DNA of 64,000 bases from Rhizobium anhuiense (GTDB lineage: Bacteria > Pseudomonadota > Alphaproteobacteria > Rhizobiales > Rhizobiaceae): contig NZ_ML133521.1 in NCBI RefSeq assembly GCF_003985145.1, forward strand, positions 496,001-560,000, read 5' to 3'. Each line of letters starts with the position of its first letter. Position 1 is the stretch's first letter. The notes under the pieces were generated by a model. It did not search any database and had not been told where the DNA came from. It saw only the letters and a list, made by a program, of their open reading frames with translations. This document shows, piece by piece, positions 1-7,311 of this stretch. The position numbers were made by a program, and so were the translations under genes.

Positions 1-156
1 CTTTCAGACAGCGAGGCCCACGACGCTTGGTTTCGCACCAAGGTACTTGAAGCTCTGAACGATATTCGACCGGACGTCTCAGATGATGAAGTCGAGGCGC
101 ATTTCGCTGAACGTCGAGCGGCAGCCCGCCTTAACGCGGGTGCGCGCAAATCGTGA
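1..156 (+). CDS. C-terminal part of a RelB/PaaA2-like stability determinant (antitoxin), start outside window
   Basis: Frame 1 is open from the first base to TGA at 154-156 and gives about 51 residues containing DAWFRTKVLEALND, then an acidic helix and a basic tail. The AWFRxKVxEAL pattern is typical of the small antitoxin-like 'stability determinant' proteins paired with RelE/ParE toxins in alphaproteobacteria. The start and any partner toxin lie outside the window. The reading frame ends exactly where similarity to Kup begins, so the last residues may have been created by a DNA junction. Family assignment rests on motif memory only. Confidence 0.5.
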   Translation, partial: LSDSEAHDAWFRTKVLEALNDIRPDVSDDEVEAHFAERRAAARLNAGARKS

Positions 157-157
157 A

Positions 158-1084
158 GCTTACCTGGTCTGCCTGCTGCCACGGCTTCAGATCCTACACA
201 CGTCGGAAACGCATTCCGGTCAGATCTTCATGCCGCAAGTGAATTCCTTCCTCTTCATCTTCGTCGTCGCGCTCGTTCTATACTTCCGCAATTCCAGCGG
301 CCTGTCCGCCGCATACGGCATCGCCGTCACCGGCGAGATGGTGATCACTTCCGTGCTTCTCTTCGCCGTCATGCTGCGTGGCTGGAACTGGAAGCCCGTT
401 GTCGCAGCGGCTGTGATTGCACCGCTCTTTATCATCGACGTCGGCTTTTTCGCCGCAAACGTCGCCAAATTCGCGGACGGCGGTTGGGTGCCCGTCGCAG
501 TCGCCTGCACGATGGGACTTATCATGCAGACCTGGATGGCTGGGCGTCGCCTGCTTGCGGCCCGCACCAAGATGGACGAGGTTCGGTTGGCGGCGGTCAT
601 CGACAAGCTCGCCCAGAAGAGACCGCCGACAGTCCCAGGAACGGCGATCTTCCTCACCAGCGACGTCGAGGGGGCGCCAACCGCGCTGCTGCATAGCCTC
701 AAGCATTATAAGGTGCTGCATGAGCAAAACGTCATTCTCAGCGTCGTGACCGCGACGAAACCCTTCGTCCCGGACAATGAGAAGATCTTTCTGGAAAGCT
801 TCAATCCGCTGTTCAGCCGGCTGATTATCACCTTCGGTTACATGGAAACACCGAACATCCCCCGTGCTCTCGTTCTCGTCCGCAAGCTCGGGCTCAAGTT
901 CGACATCATGTCGACGTCCTTCTTCCTTTCACGCCGTACGATCCTGCCTTCCAAAAAAGGCGGCCTGCCTTTCTGGCAGGACAGGTTGTTTATCACGCTG
1001 GCTCAGAACGCCGGCAATGCAACGGACTATTTTGGGCTTCCGACCGGCCGGGTCGTGGAACTCGGACTTCAAACGACGATCTAA
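158..1084 (+). pseudogene. kup: kup C-terminal remnant (potassium uptake protein)
   Basis: About 308 residues match the C-terminal half of the Kup/KUP potassium transporter, which is normally about 630 residues. The segment around LLPRLQILHTSETHSGQ, the last membrane helices, and the cytosolic domain with PGTAIFLTSD, FDIMSTSFFLSRRT and the terminal GRVVELG are all recognisable. The N-terminal ten or so transmembrane segments are absent. The open frame extends upstream to 83, but that part is out-of-frame translation of the antitoxin gene. A fragment without the pore-forming half cannot transport, so I call it a 5'-truncated pseudogene. Confidence 0.85.
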
Positions 1085-1207
1085 TGCGTCTCGAGCGCCC
1101 GATATGGACCATTTCCTCGAGGCAATCCTTAGCCGTCGGAAATCGGCAGAGCGGGACTTGAAGCGTGACGCAGCCCTGCGGTAGACGCCCCGCCCGAGGA
1201 TTGGGAG

Positions 1208-1324
1208 ATGACAGACCGGGATCGCCTTCGCTTCTATCTTGCGATCGCCGCGCTTGCGGTGATCGCCATAGTCCAGTTTGCGGTTATCGGCCTTGGCATG
1301 GCTGGATGGTTTTCCCATCACTGA
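1208..1324 (+). CDS. possible 38-residue single-pass membrane peptide
   Basis: An ATG preceded by GAGGATTGGGAG opens a 38-codon frame. It has a short charged N-terminus (MTDRDRLRF) followed by one long hydrophobic segment rich in Ala, Val and Ile, ending WFSHH. This is the layout of a small inner-membrane peptide. I do not recognise a family. It follows the kup remnant by about 120 bases. Support is only the ribosome-binding-like sequence and the hydrophobic segment. Confidence 0.3.
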   Translation: MTDRDRLRFYLAIAALAVIAIVQFAVIGLGMAGWFSHH

Positions 1325-1335
1325 TATCTCGCGGT

Positions 1336-1548
1336 TCAATGAAGCGTCGCTGTGGTTGGAGCGTTGACCTTCGTCGCATCCAGTCCGACATATGTCCCGA
1401 TCAGCATCGTCGCGATATCACCTTCGGAACGATAGCCTTCATTGAAGAGCGCGATCGCCGCGTTGCAAAGCACGTCCGAGGCACCATCGTCGTGCTCTAG
1501 TTCATAGTAGCGGTACCAGCGCTCGACCGCTCGCGAGAGCATCTTCAC
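1336..1548 (-). CDS. hypothetical protein, 70 aa, downstream of hipA
   Basis: The frame begins at a GTG eight bases after the hipA stop codon, with a second possible start at the in-frame ATG two codons later, so it reads as the third gene of the hipBA transcript. The protein is acidic and helical (RWYRYYELEHDDGAS, then ALFNEGYRSEGDIATMLIGTY) with a Val-Asn-Ala-Pro tail. I recall similar short proteins on rhizobial plasmids but know no function. No signal peptide, membrane segment or catalytic motif is visible. The start is uncertain because an in-frame stop lies six codons upstream of the GTG. Confidence 0.5.
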   Translation of the reverse strand: MKMLSRAVERWYRYYELEHDDGASDVLCNAAIALFNEGYRSEGDIATMLIGTYVGLDATKVNAPTTATLH

Positions 1549-1555
1549 TTTCTCG

Positions 1556-2803
1556 TCATAGGGCTAGCGCTCGCTGCAAATCATCGTGCTCGAACGCACT
1601 GGCCATACGGTTGATCTCTGCCGACCGCGCACCGACTGCTTTTGCGGTCTCGCGCCACGTCGCGGTGGAGGTCGCGACTTCCTTGATGATAGCGCGTGCC
1701 TGTGCGAGGGTGAGCGCGAAGAATCCGGCAGCTTCTTCCAGCAGATCAAGCGAGCAGGTGCCGTCATCAAGGTCGATGTTAGTCGTCAGGATGCGTGCTT
1801 TGACGTCTGTAGGCACCGGGTTGAGGTCATAGGCAGGGGACAACGACCAGCCGCCTTTGCCAAGCCACAGAAAGCCGTGATTTCGCAGGTGGTCGTCGAC
1901 GTTGGAAATCAGCACATTGAAGGCGACGCGGCGATAGAGCGCTTGGGCATCGGTTTTTCCCTGTGCGCCGTGCTCGGCCAGGGCGTCCACGATCTCCGGG
2001 TAGCTGCCACGCTCGCCGTCCATTGCGCCCATCATCGCCATCGCGGAAAGGAATGGAAGGCGGATACCAAAATCGCGGTCGAAGCGACGCGAGAGCATGA
2101 CCTTCTTTCCGCCGACGTCAATGAGTTCGTGTAGGGGAGTGACTATGCCGGCTTGTTCAGCCAGTCGCATAGCAATCTCCTCCCATGTCTCTATGCTGTA
2201 ATCGTCGGTTTCCTTAGGAAACTTGGCGATCGAGAGATGGCCATGTTGATCGATGACAGAAGCCTTCGGCCGCGCTCCACCAAGCGACGAGCCAGGTGCG
2301 AAGATAAGTTGGAGGTCTTCGTCGGTTTCCTCATCGCGCAGGATGCGTTCGGTGATCTGCAGCAGGCGGCCGAGCTCGATGAGGGCGGGGACGCCGGCGC
2401 GGGCCGGCGCTTGGAATTGCTCCTCGCCAGCCCAGCGAAAGCGGAGCGCGCCGAGCCGTGTCTCGTCCGCGACGCCAAGCAGATAGTCGCTTTCGGCCAG
2501 TGTGCGAACGGCCCGGCCATCACGCTCAGCCGTACGCCGCTCCGAGCGTTGCATGAGGCGCCGACCCCAGGTATCGGGCGCAGAGTCGCCAATGGAGCCA
2601 AAGGTTGCAAGGCCGGCAGGTGGCGCGAAAGCGCCCCGGGTCAGGGCTAGCGCGGGCTCAAGCGAGAAGCGGTCAGTGTCCTCAAGCCAGGCTCGGTCAT
2701 ACTCGAACATGATCGTCTCGGCACCACGCACGCGATTACTCCGCGCCAGCCCGATCGGACGGGTGCGGCCGTGTAAGTCGAGATGAACTTCGAAATCAGC
2801 CAT
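1556..2803 (-). CDS. hipA: HipA family serine/threonine kinase toxin
   Basis: A 415-residue HipA-like kinase, the toxin of a type II toxin-antitoxin pair; the E. coli archetype phosphorylates glutamyl-tRNA synthetase. The N-terminal domain has the family pattern FEYDRAWLED...GSIGDSAPDTWGRRLM. The phosphate-binding segment SLGGARPKASV, the catalytic region FNVLISNVDDHLRNHGFLW and the metal-binding LSPAYDLNPVP of the C-terminal lobe all appear in order, and length is normal. I chose MADFEVHLD as the start because it overlaps the end of hipB by eight bases, the usual translational coupling; an upstream in-frame start would lie inside hipB. All catalytic segments look intact, so the toxin is probably functional. 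Confidence 0.9.
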   Translation of the reverse strand: MADFEVHLDLHGRTRPIGLARSNRVRGAETIMFEYDRAWLEDTDRFSLEPALALTRGAFAPPAGLATFGSIGDSAPDTWGRRLMQRSERRTAERDGRAVRTLAESDYLLGVADETRLGALRFRWAGEEQFQAPARAGVPALIELGRLLQITERILRDEETDEDLQLIFAPGSSLGGARPKASVIDQHGHLSIAKFPKETDDYSIETWEEIAMRLAEQAGIVTPLHELIDVGGKKVMLSRRFDRDFGIRLPFLSAMAMMGAMDGERGSYPEIVDALAEHGAQGKTDAQALYRRVAFNVLISNVDDHLRNHGFLWLGKGGWSLSPAYDLNPVPTDVKARILTTNIDLDDGTCSLDLLEEAAGFFALTLAQARAIIKEVATSTATWRETAKAVGARSAEINRMASAFEHDDLQRALAL

Positions 2804-3131
2804 CACGCGACGATCCCGGCGATCGCTTCGAGTGGGCGTGTTTAGGGAGTTGCGCACTGGCGAGCGACTGACCGACGCTGTCGTTACTGATGTCGGCGAC
2901 TTGGCTCAGTCCCTCTAGCAAGCCGAGTGCCTGTAGAACGCCTGCGTAGATGCCGATGCTGACATTGGTGTCCCCGGCTTCGATCTTTTGAAGCGTTGAG
3001 CGTGAGGTAAAGGCACGCTCGGCCACAACAGCCATAGGCAGGCGGCGACGCCGGCGAGCGTCATGTATGTCTGCACCCAGTTTGCGCAGCGCGCGCCGCA
3101 CAGCGGCCGGAGGATTATGAGGTGTTGGCAT
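2796..3131 (-). CDS. hipB: HipB-like XRE family antitoxin/repressor
   Basis: A 111-residue protein with an XRE helix-turn-helix: RKLGADIHDARRRRRL, AVVAERAFTSRSTLQKIEAG and YAGVLQALGLLEGL. It would neutralise HipA and repress the operon. The ATG at 3131 (MPTPHNPP) follows AAGGTGG and is preferred to a GTG at 3158, because the latter falls inside a palindrome that looks like the operator. The C-terminal tail is basic and probably disordered. hipA follows with an eight-base overlap. No conflicting signals were seen. Confidence 0.85.
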   Translation of the reverse strand: MPTPHNPPAAVRRALRKLGADIHDARRRRRLPMAVVAERAFTSRSTLQKIEAGDTNVSIGIYAGVLQALGLLEGLSQVADISNDSVGQSLASAQLPKHAHSKRSPGSSRDG

Positions 3132-3145
3132 TTGCCACCTTCGCA

Positions 3146-3169
3146 CTACATATCGCACTAGGTATGTAG
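3146..3169. promoter_or_regulatory. putative HipB operator palindrome
   Basis: CTACATA and TATGTAG form a perfect inverted repeat with a ten-base spacer, 15 bases upstream of the hipB start. Position and symmetry fit an autoregulatory operator for a dimeric XRE repressor. Binding is inferred, not shown. Confidence 0.55.
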
Positions 3170-3433
3170 CACGAAGCTTACAATTGTTCCAGAGGAAGTT
3201 CAGGGCACGATCAGATCGCTTCGTCGTGCCTACGCCAAGTTGCGCGTTGAGCCCATCCTGGTCCCATTAATGCGGAACCAGAAGCAGCTAATGTTACCTA
3301 ATAGCGGCTTATGCCACAGAGTTTCAAGCAAATCAGCGCCTTAGGCCAAGTAGGCTTGGGTTCGAAGGTTCTGATCTCATCAAGGCGTGGGATCGAAACT
3401 GCTCCGGTCCCCAGGAGCAGTCTATTTGGGCAT
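3170..3433. other. intergenic region without recognisable gene
   Basis: Between the hipB promoter and the vapC remnant I see only short overlapping frames on both strands and no family similarity. Confidence 0.4.
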
Positions 3434-3615
3434 TCAGTTGGGCCTGTTGACAAAAATGTATAGCCAAGCGCCCGCCTTTTCGGCCGCTGCCCTCAGGCGC
3501 TTGTCTCTTGTCCATAGGGCCGCGCGCCGGTCGCGAAGTACTGATGCCAGCAAGTGTGGCGATCGATCATTGTCATTGGCACGCCGTACGTCGCGGCGTA
3601 TGCAATTGCCGAAAC
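3434..3615 (-). pseudogene. vapC remnant (PIN-domain toxin)
   Basis: One minus-strand frame reads HLLASVLRDRRAALWTRDKR followed by LRAAAEKAGAWLY before a stop at 3434-3436. This is the C-terminal PIN signature of VapC RNase toxins. The preceding frame contains MTMIDRH, which in VapC proteins lies only about 15 residues upstream, so a short deletion with frameshift separates the two parts. No intact N-terminal VDTS motif and no VapB gene is nearby. The gene is dead. Coordinates of the 5' limit are approximate. Confidence 0.6.
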
Positions 3616-3894
3616 AGCGGTTCGTATTCTTCGCGTCCTCCATGGCGCGCAGTAATGGCCAGACACTTTGCCAACGCTCCAGGCTGTGTTCTCGATGCTG
3701 GGTATCAACGGGTCGGCACTTTTCAACGCGAAGGCATTTTGCCTGCGATCTCGCGTTCGGACGGCGTCATACGGATTTGCGACCCTTATATTATTCTAAC
3801 TGTTGTTAGTGGTGTTTAGCGAATATGGTCGCGGTGCATTGGCGGTCGCGACCGTCTCGATTTCTTCAAAATGCGTTTTATTGACGGGGCGTAA

Positions 3895-4968
3895 ATGTCG
3901 ATTTCCGATCACCAGCAACACGAGGCCCAGGCCCAGCTCCGTTTGCGACAGCTGGAGGCCGACATAGAAGCTGCGCAGCACGGACATAATGCTGCAGCTT
4001 TCCTCGCAGCGATCGTCGAATCCTCCGACGACGCGATCGTTAGCAAGAGCCTCAGCGGAGTCATCACGACTTGGAACAAGGGCGCTGAGCGTCTTTTCGG
4101 TTATATGGCAGACGAGGCTGTCGGCAGCCCGATCACGATCGTCATTCCACCCGATCGCCTCGACGAGGAACCCGCCATTCTCGCCCGCATCCAAGCCGGC
4201 GAGCGCGTCGACCACTTCGAGACGATACGACGACGTAAAGACGGTACCCTGATCGATATTTCTCTTACCATCTCGCCTATTCGGGATGGCAACGGAAAGA
4301 TCATCGGCGCATCGAAAATTGCCCGCGATATATCGGAGCGTAAGCGCGCCGCCGAGCGTCAGGAACTTCTAATGCGCGAGATGCATCACCGGGTAAAAAA
4401 CCTGTTTGCCATTACCGGCAGCATCATCACCCTTGCTGCAAGGACGGCAAAGACGACTGCCGATCTCGCTGCGGGGATGAAGGACAGGTTGATGGCCCTC
4501 TCTCGGGCGCATGAGATGACATTGCCGAGTTTGAACGGTGAAGAGGCGACCGGCGCTCCGGAGACCACCCTCTTTCAGCTTCTGTCGAATATTCTCGCGC
4601 CCTATGAGCGGGACGGTGCCAATCGTTGGCAGCTGATCGGAGATGACATCGACATCAGCGGCACCAAAATTACAAACTTCGCGCTGCTGTTCCATGAATT
4701 CGCGACTAACGCCGCGAAATATGGAGCGCTGTCCGTCGAAGAGGGAAAGCTGGAGATAGCAGCGGCGGTGAAGGGCGAGACCCTCGAGATCGTCTGGCTG
4801 GAGAGCAGTGGTCCTCTACAGCCTACGTCAGAGCCACGTTCGATCGGTTTTGGAAGCCGGCTTGAGCAGATAATCGGAAAGAGCGTCGGGGTCGATATCT
4901 CGCGCGAGTGGATGCCTGATGGACTCTCGATTCGACTGTCCATCCCCCGCCGCGTTATCAGCGACTAA
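3895..4968 (+). CDS. PAS domain HWE-family sensor histidine kinase
   Basis: A 357-residue soluble sensor kinase. An N-terminal heptad-rich stretch (residues 1-30) precedes a PAS domain (about 36-148: SSDDAIVSKSLSGVITTWN, GYMADEAVGSP, a PAC motif ending KIARDISERKRA). The dimerisation/phosphoacceptor block REMHHRVKNLFAI has its His near residue 165 and is of the HWE/HisKA_2 type common in rhizobia. The ATPase domain follows, with LFHEFATNAAKYGAL as the N-box and FGSRL in place of a classic G-box. No membrane segment is visible, so the signal is cytoplasmic or redox/light through PAS. No response regulator lies beside it. Confidence 0.88.
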   Translation: MSISDHQQHEAQAQLRLRQLEADIEAAQHGHNAAAFLAAIVESSDDAIVSKSLSGVITTWNKGAERLFGYMADEAVGSPITIVIPPDRLDEEPAILARIQAGERVDHFETIRRRKDGTLIDISLTISPIRDGNGKIIGASKIARDISERKRAAERQELLMREMHHRVKNLFAITGSIITLAARTAKTTADLAAGMKDRLMALSRAHEMTLPSLNGEEATGAPETTLFQLLSNILAPYERDGANRWQLIGDDIDISGTKITNFALLFHEFATNAAKYGALSVEEGKLEIAAAVKGETLEIVWLESSGPLQPTSEPRSIGFGSRLEQIIGKSVGVDISREWMPDGLSIRLSIPRRVISD

Positions 4969-5462
4969 ACGAGGCAGCGCAGCCAGCCTCGTGTCAAAAC
5001 CGGCCGGACCGAGTTGCAGGACGTTGGCGCCGATCGCGTCGACGCGTTCAAGGCGGGATGGTAGGATCCTGACATGGGTCTTCATCGAACCACGCCCGAC
5101 CTCCACCGCCAACTGATGGTTGGGTGCAGCTGCGGCAGGGGCTTTCCGTCCTTCCAGGCAATCGAGCCCGTCAAGTTGGTCCCCTCAAGATTTTTCGTAG
5201 CTCTTCGGCTTGTATTCACGGGCTCCGACGGCGTCACAGGAACAAAGGGATGAAATGGGCGTTCGCAGACAGTCATTCCGCACGCAATTCGCGAGGAGGC
5301 GTTGCTGGGCGCTGATCTTGGCATTTGATGGACACCCGATCGATCGAAAAGGCGCTTCTTGGGGGATACGACTGAGCGGCCGATCCGGGTTCGCCGGACA
5401 AGAGGCGTGCGACTGGTGCCAAGTCTTGCTCGCCGCGCGGCGGCATCGGCTGCTGCTGCTTG
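4969..5462. other. region without supported gene
   Basis: Both strands contain overlapping frames up to about 230 codons, but none has a ribosome-binding site with a recognisable family. The stretch probably belongs to the decayed DNA that also holds the ligD-like remnant immediately downstream. Confidence 0.35.
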
Positions 5463-5620
5463 CGGCTTCGTCGCGGCCACGTCTTCGCCCAGCCGATGCT
5501 GATTGTCGAGATCGAATTCCGGGGCTGGACCGACGACGGCGAATGCGTCACGCATCCTAAAACACCTTGCGCGAAGTTCAGGATAATGCAGTCGTTTATG
5601 AGTTGGATCGAGCTGGTGGC
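5463..5620 (+). pseudogene. ligD-like ATP-dependent DNA ligase remnant
   Basis: The plus strand reads VFAQPMLIVEIEFRGWTDDG, then after a one-base shift MRHAS, a stop codon, and NTLREVQDNAVVYELD. The combined pattern (pairing of EIEFRGWTxDGKxRHxSYKGLRE) is the C-terminal OB-fold end of the LigD ligase domain used in bacterial non-homologous end joining. A frameshift and an in-frame stop make it non-functional, and no polymerase or nuclease domain is visible upstream. It ends just before the promoter of the heat-shock gene. Confidence 0.6.
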
Positions 5621-5657
5621 AGAAGCCGAAAACGAGCAATTTTTTTCTGCCGCCACT

Positions 5658-5686
5658 CTTGAATCCGAAATTCTCAAAAACCAAAT
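5658..5686 (+). promoter_or_regulatory. candidate RpoH (sigma-32) promoter for the hsp20 gene
   Basis: CTTGAA (5658-5663) and CCAAAT (5681-5686) are separated by 17 bases, resembling alphaproteobacterial RpoH promoters (CTTGA...CYTAT). It would give a leader of about 80 bases, the right length for the thermometer downstream. Confidence 0.45.
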
Positions 5687-5724
5687 CGATTGCCGCCAGC
5701 TGCTGAATCAGGGCTGGCCTCGCT

Positions 5725-5776
5725 GGGAGCGCCGCTTTCGGCGCTTCCATATCCATGTTGCTCAAGGAGGATATGG
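5725..5776 (+). promoter_or_regulatory. ROSE-like RNA thermometer in the hsp20 leader
   Basis: Two adjacent hairpins occupy the leader. The first pairs AGCGCCG with CGGCGCT around a CTTT loop. The second pairs CCATGTT-(G)-CT with AGGATATGG around loop CAAGG, leaving one G unpaired, and it buries both the AAGGAGG ribosome-binding site and the start codon. A UUGCU strand facing the Shine-Dalgarno with a bulged G is the hallmark of rhizobial ROSE elements, which melt at heat-shock temperature. Pairing was worked out by hand. Confidence 0.65.
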
Positions 5777-6255
5777 CTATGGCAACATCTTACGACTATG
5801 CACCGCTCTACCGTTCGAGCGTCGGCTTCGACCGAGTTTTCAATCTTCTGGAAAACGCCCAGCGCGCCCGGTCGATCAGCGACTGGCCGCCCTATGACAT
5901 TGTCAAGACCGGCGACGACACCTACCGGATTTCGATCGCGGTGGCAGGCTTCGCCCGGGACGATCTCGACATCACCTTCCAGTCCAACCTTCTGACCGTG
6001 ACCGGCAAGAAGCAGGAGGCGGCTGCCGAGGGCTACCTGCATCGCGGTATTGCCGCCCGGCCGTTCGAGCACCGGTTCGAACTCGCCGACCATGTCAGGG
6101 TCAACGGAGCGGATCTGAACAATGGTCTCCTGTCGATCGATCTGGTTCGCGAGATCCCGGAGGCGTTGAAGCCGCGAAAGATCTCCATCCAGACCGAGCC
6201 TGCTCTGGTGCCTTCGGCCGCCCCGGCGCAGATCGAGGCGCAGAAGGCAGCTTGA
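5773..6255 (+). CDS. Hsp20/IbpA family small heat-shock protein
   Basis: A 160-residue small heat-shock chaperone of the IbpA type. After MATSYDYAPLYRSSVGFDRVF comes an alpha-crystallin domain: YDIVKTGDDTYRISIAVAGF, LTVTGKKQE, then YLHRGIAARPFEHRFELAD and NGLLSIDLVREIPE. The conserved I-x-I/V tail appears as ISIQTEPALV. It binds unfolded proteins during heat stress. The ATG at 5773 follows AAGGAGG and sits inside a thermometer hairpin; the earlier in-frame start at 5755 would lack this site. Two small genes follow in the same direction and probably the same transcript. Confidence 0.93.
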   Translation: MAMATSYDYAPLYRSSVGFDRVFNLLENAQRARSISDWPPYDIVKTGDDTYRISIAVAGFARDDLDITFQSNLLTVTGKKQEAAAEGYLHRGIAARPFEHRFELADHVRVNGADLNNGLLSIDLVREIPEALKPRKISIQTEPALVPSAAPAQIEAQKAA

Positions 6256-6330
6256 CCCGCATTGACCGCAGAACGAGGGCGCCGCCACGTCGGCGCCCCA
6301 TCAACATTCCGGGTTGGGAAGGAGAGAGCG

Positions 6331-6630
6331 ATGAAACCCGATATGTTTAGACGGCCTGTTTCCATTCTCGTTGGCCTTGGCTACCCAGCGGAGGTTCGCA
6401 ACGTCATGGATGCCTACCGGCATCTTTCCGAGTGGCCGACGTCACTCAGGGACAGCGCGCATGCGATTGCCCTCAAAGCCTGCAGTGCGGCACTGTGTGG
6501 CGAGATTGAAGCAGAAACCGCGCGTGGCCTGTTTTTGGCCTTCGCCGAGAAACACGATCTGCTGGCCCCGGACACCAATATGTTCGCGGCCTCACGCTTG
6601 CGGCGTGACCGGGATCCACACGTACAGTGA
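6331..6630 (+). CDS. DUF982 domain protein
   Basis: A 99-residue protein with ATG at 6331 behind AAGGAGAG. It contains the DUF982 pattern: VSILVGLGYPAEVRNVMDAY, then SEWP, an Ala-rich helix around ALKACSAALCGEIEAETARG and FLAFAEKHDLLAPD. DUF982 proteins are small, unexplained and nearly confined to Rhizobiales, often in multiple copies and next to small heat-shock genes. It lies 75 bases after hsp20 and nine bases before the next gene, suggesting one heat-inducible operon. No function is known. Confidence 0.8.
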   Translation: MKPDMFRRPVSILVGLGYPAEVRNVMDAYRHLSEWPTSLRDSAHAIALKACSAALCGEIEAETARGLFLAFAEKHDLLAPDTNMFAASRLRRDRDPHVQ

Positions 6631-6639
6631 GGCGGTCCG

Positions 6640-6918
6640 ATGACGTACGACATGTTGCAGCAGGCGGCCAGCAACGCGATGGCGATGGGACCCGCGGTCT
6701 TGCTTCAGGGTATGCAGCTTCAGCGGCCAATCGATGTGGTGAGAGAGCCGGCTCTTTCCGTCGATGATAAGCGGGCGATCCTCGCGGCCTGGGCCTCCGA
6801 CTTTTACGCTATCGACTCGAAGCCGGCCCTGCGGCAGGTGCCGGGAACGCCAGAGCCGATTTCGATCGATGAGGTACAGTTCGCGCTGAAAGAACTCGAT
6901 CGGCGCTATGGTGTCTGA
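6640..6918 (+). CDS. conserved hypothetical protein downstream of hsp20/DUF982
   Basis: A 92-residue protein with a helical N-terminus (MLQQAASNAMAMGPAVLLQG) and a conserved-looking body, VDDKRAILAAWASDFYAID, then LRQVPGTPEPISIDEVQFAL. I recall homologues in rhizobial heat-shock operons, but no function is assigned. It starts nine bases after the DUF982 stop, so it is almost certainly co-transcribed with hsp20. No metal site, nuclease motif or membrane segment is visible. Confidence 0.7.
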   Translation: MTYDMLQQAASNAMAMGPAVLLQGMQLQRPIDVVREPALSVDDKRAILAAWASDFYAIDSKPALRQVPGTPEPISIDEVQFALKELDRRYGV

Positions 6919-7311
6919 CGGACTGCGCGTTCAAGCGGCCTGCTTCTTGGCGAGCCGCTTGATCGCCTGTTCGAGGGAACGCCCTGCCGACCGAAATAAT
7001 CCTGCCAGGCGCTCGCCGCACCTCCCCCGCGGCAGGCTTTTTCGTTTTCGGCGCCTTGGTCCTGTTAAGTTTGAGATCGAGTTGCGGGCTCCCCTCGGTC
7101 CCGGCGCTGGACTGCTCGTCGGTCAGCGACGAGAGCGAGACGCCGAGCAAGTACACGGACAGCTTGAAGTGCGTAGGTGTGTTGTCCCCGCGCCGCTGAA
7201 CACCGCTTTCAGGCCGCGCTCGGCCAGTATCAATACCCGAACGGACAGCCTTCTCCTAGAAGCCGCATGTTCCGCCCATCGCATTTCACCGCGTCGCCGT
7301 CGACGACGGGT
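6919..7311. other. intergenic region with a possible dinB tail remnant
   Basis: A minus-strand frame around 7050-7160 reads VYLLGVSLSSLTDE and then PQLDLKLN, which vaguely resembles the C-terminal end of Y-family DNA polymerase IV (RLLGVxxSSL...QLDLF). Upstream of this the similarity is lost. It is too weak to call a gene or a firm pseudogene. Confidence 0.25.

Noticed and set aside
7050-7170. Possible dinB (DNA polymerase IV) C-terminal tail on the minus strand
   Set aside because: Only about 20 residues look similar and the upstream part cannot be followed; kept as a note in the intergenic entry.
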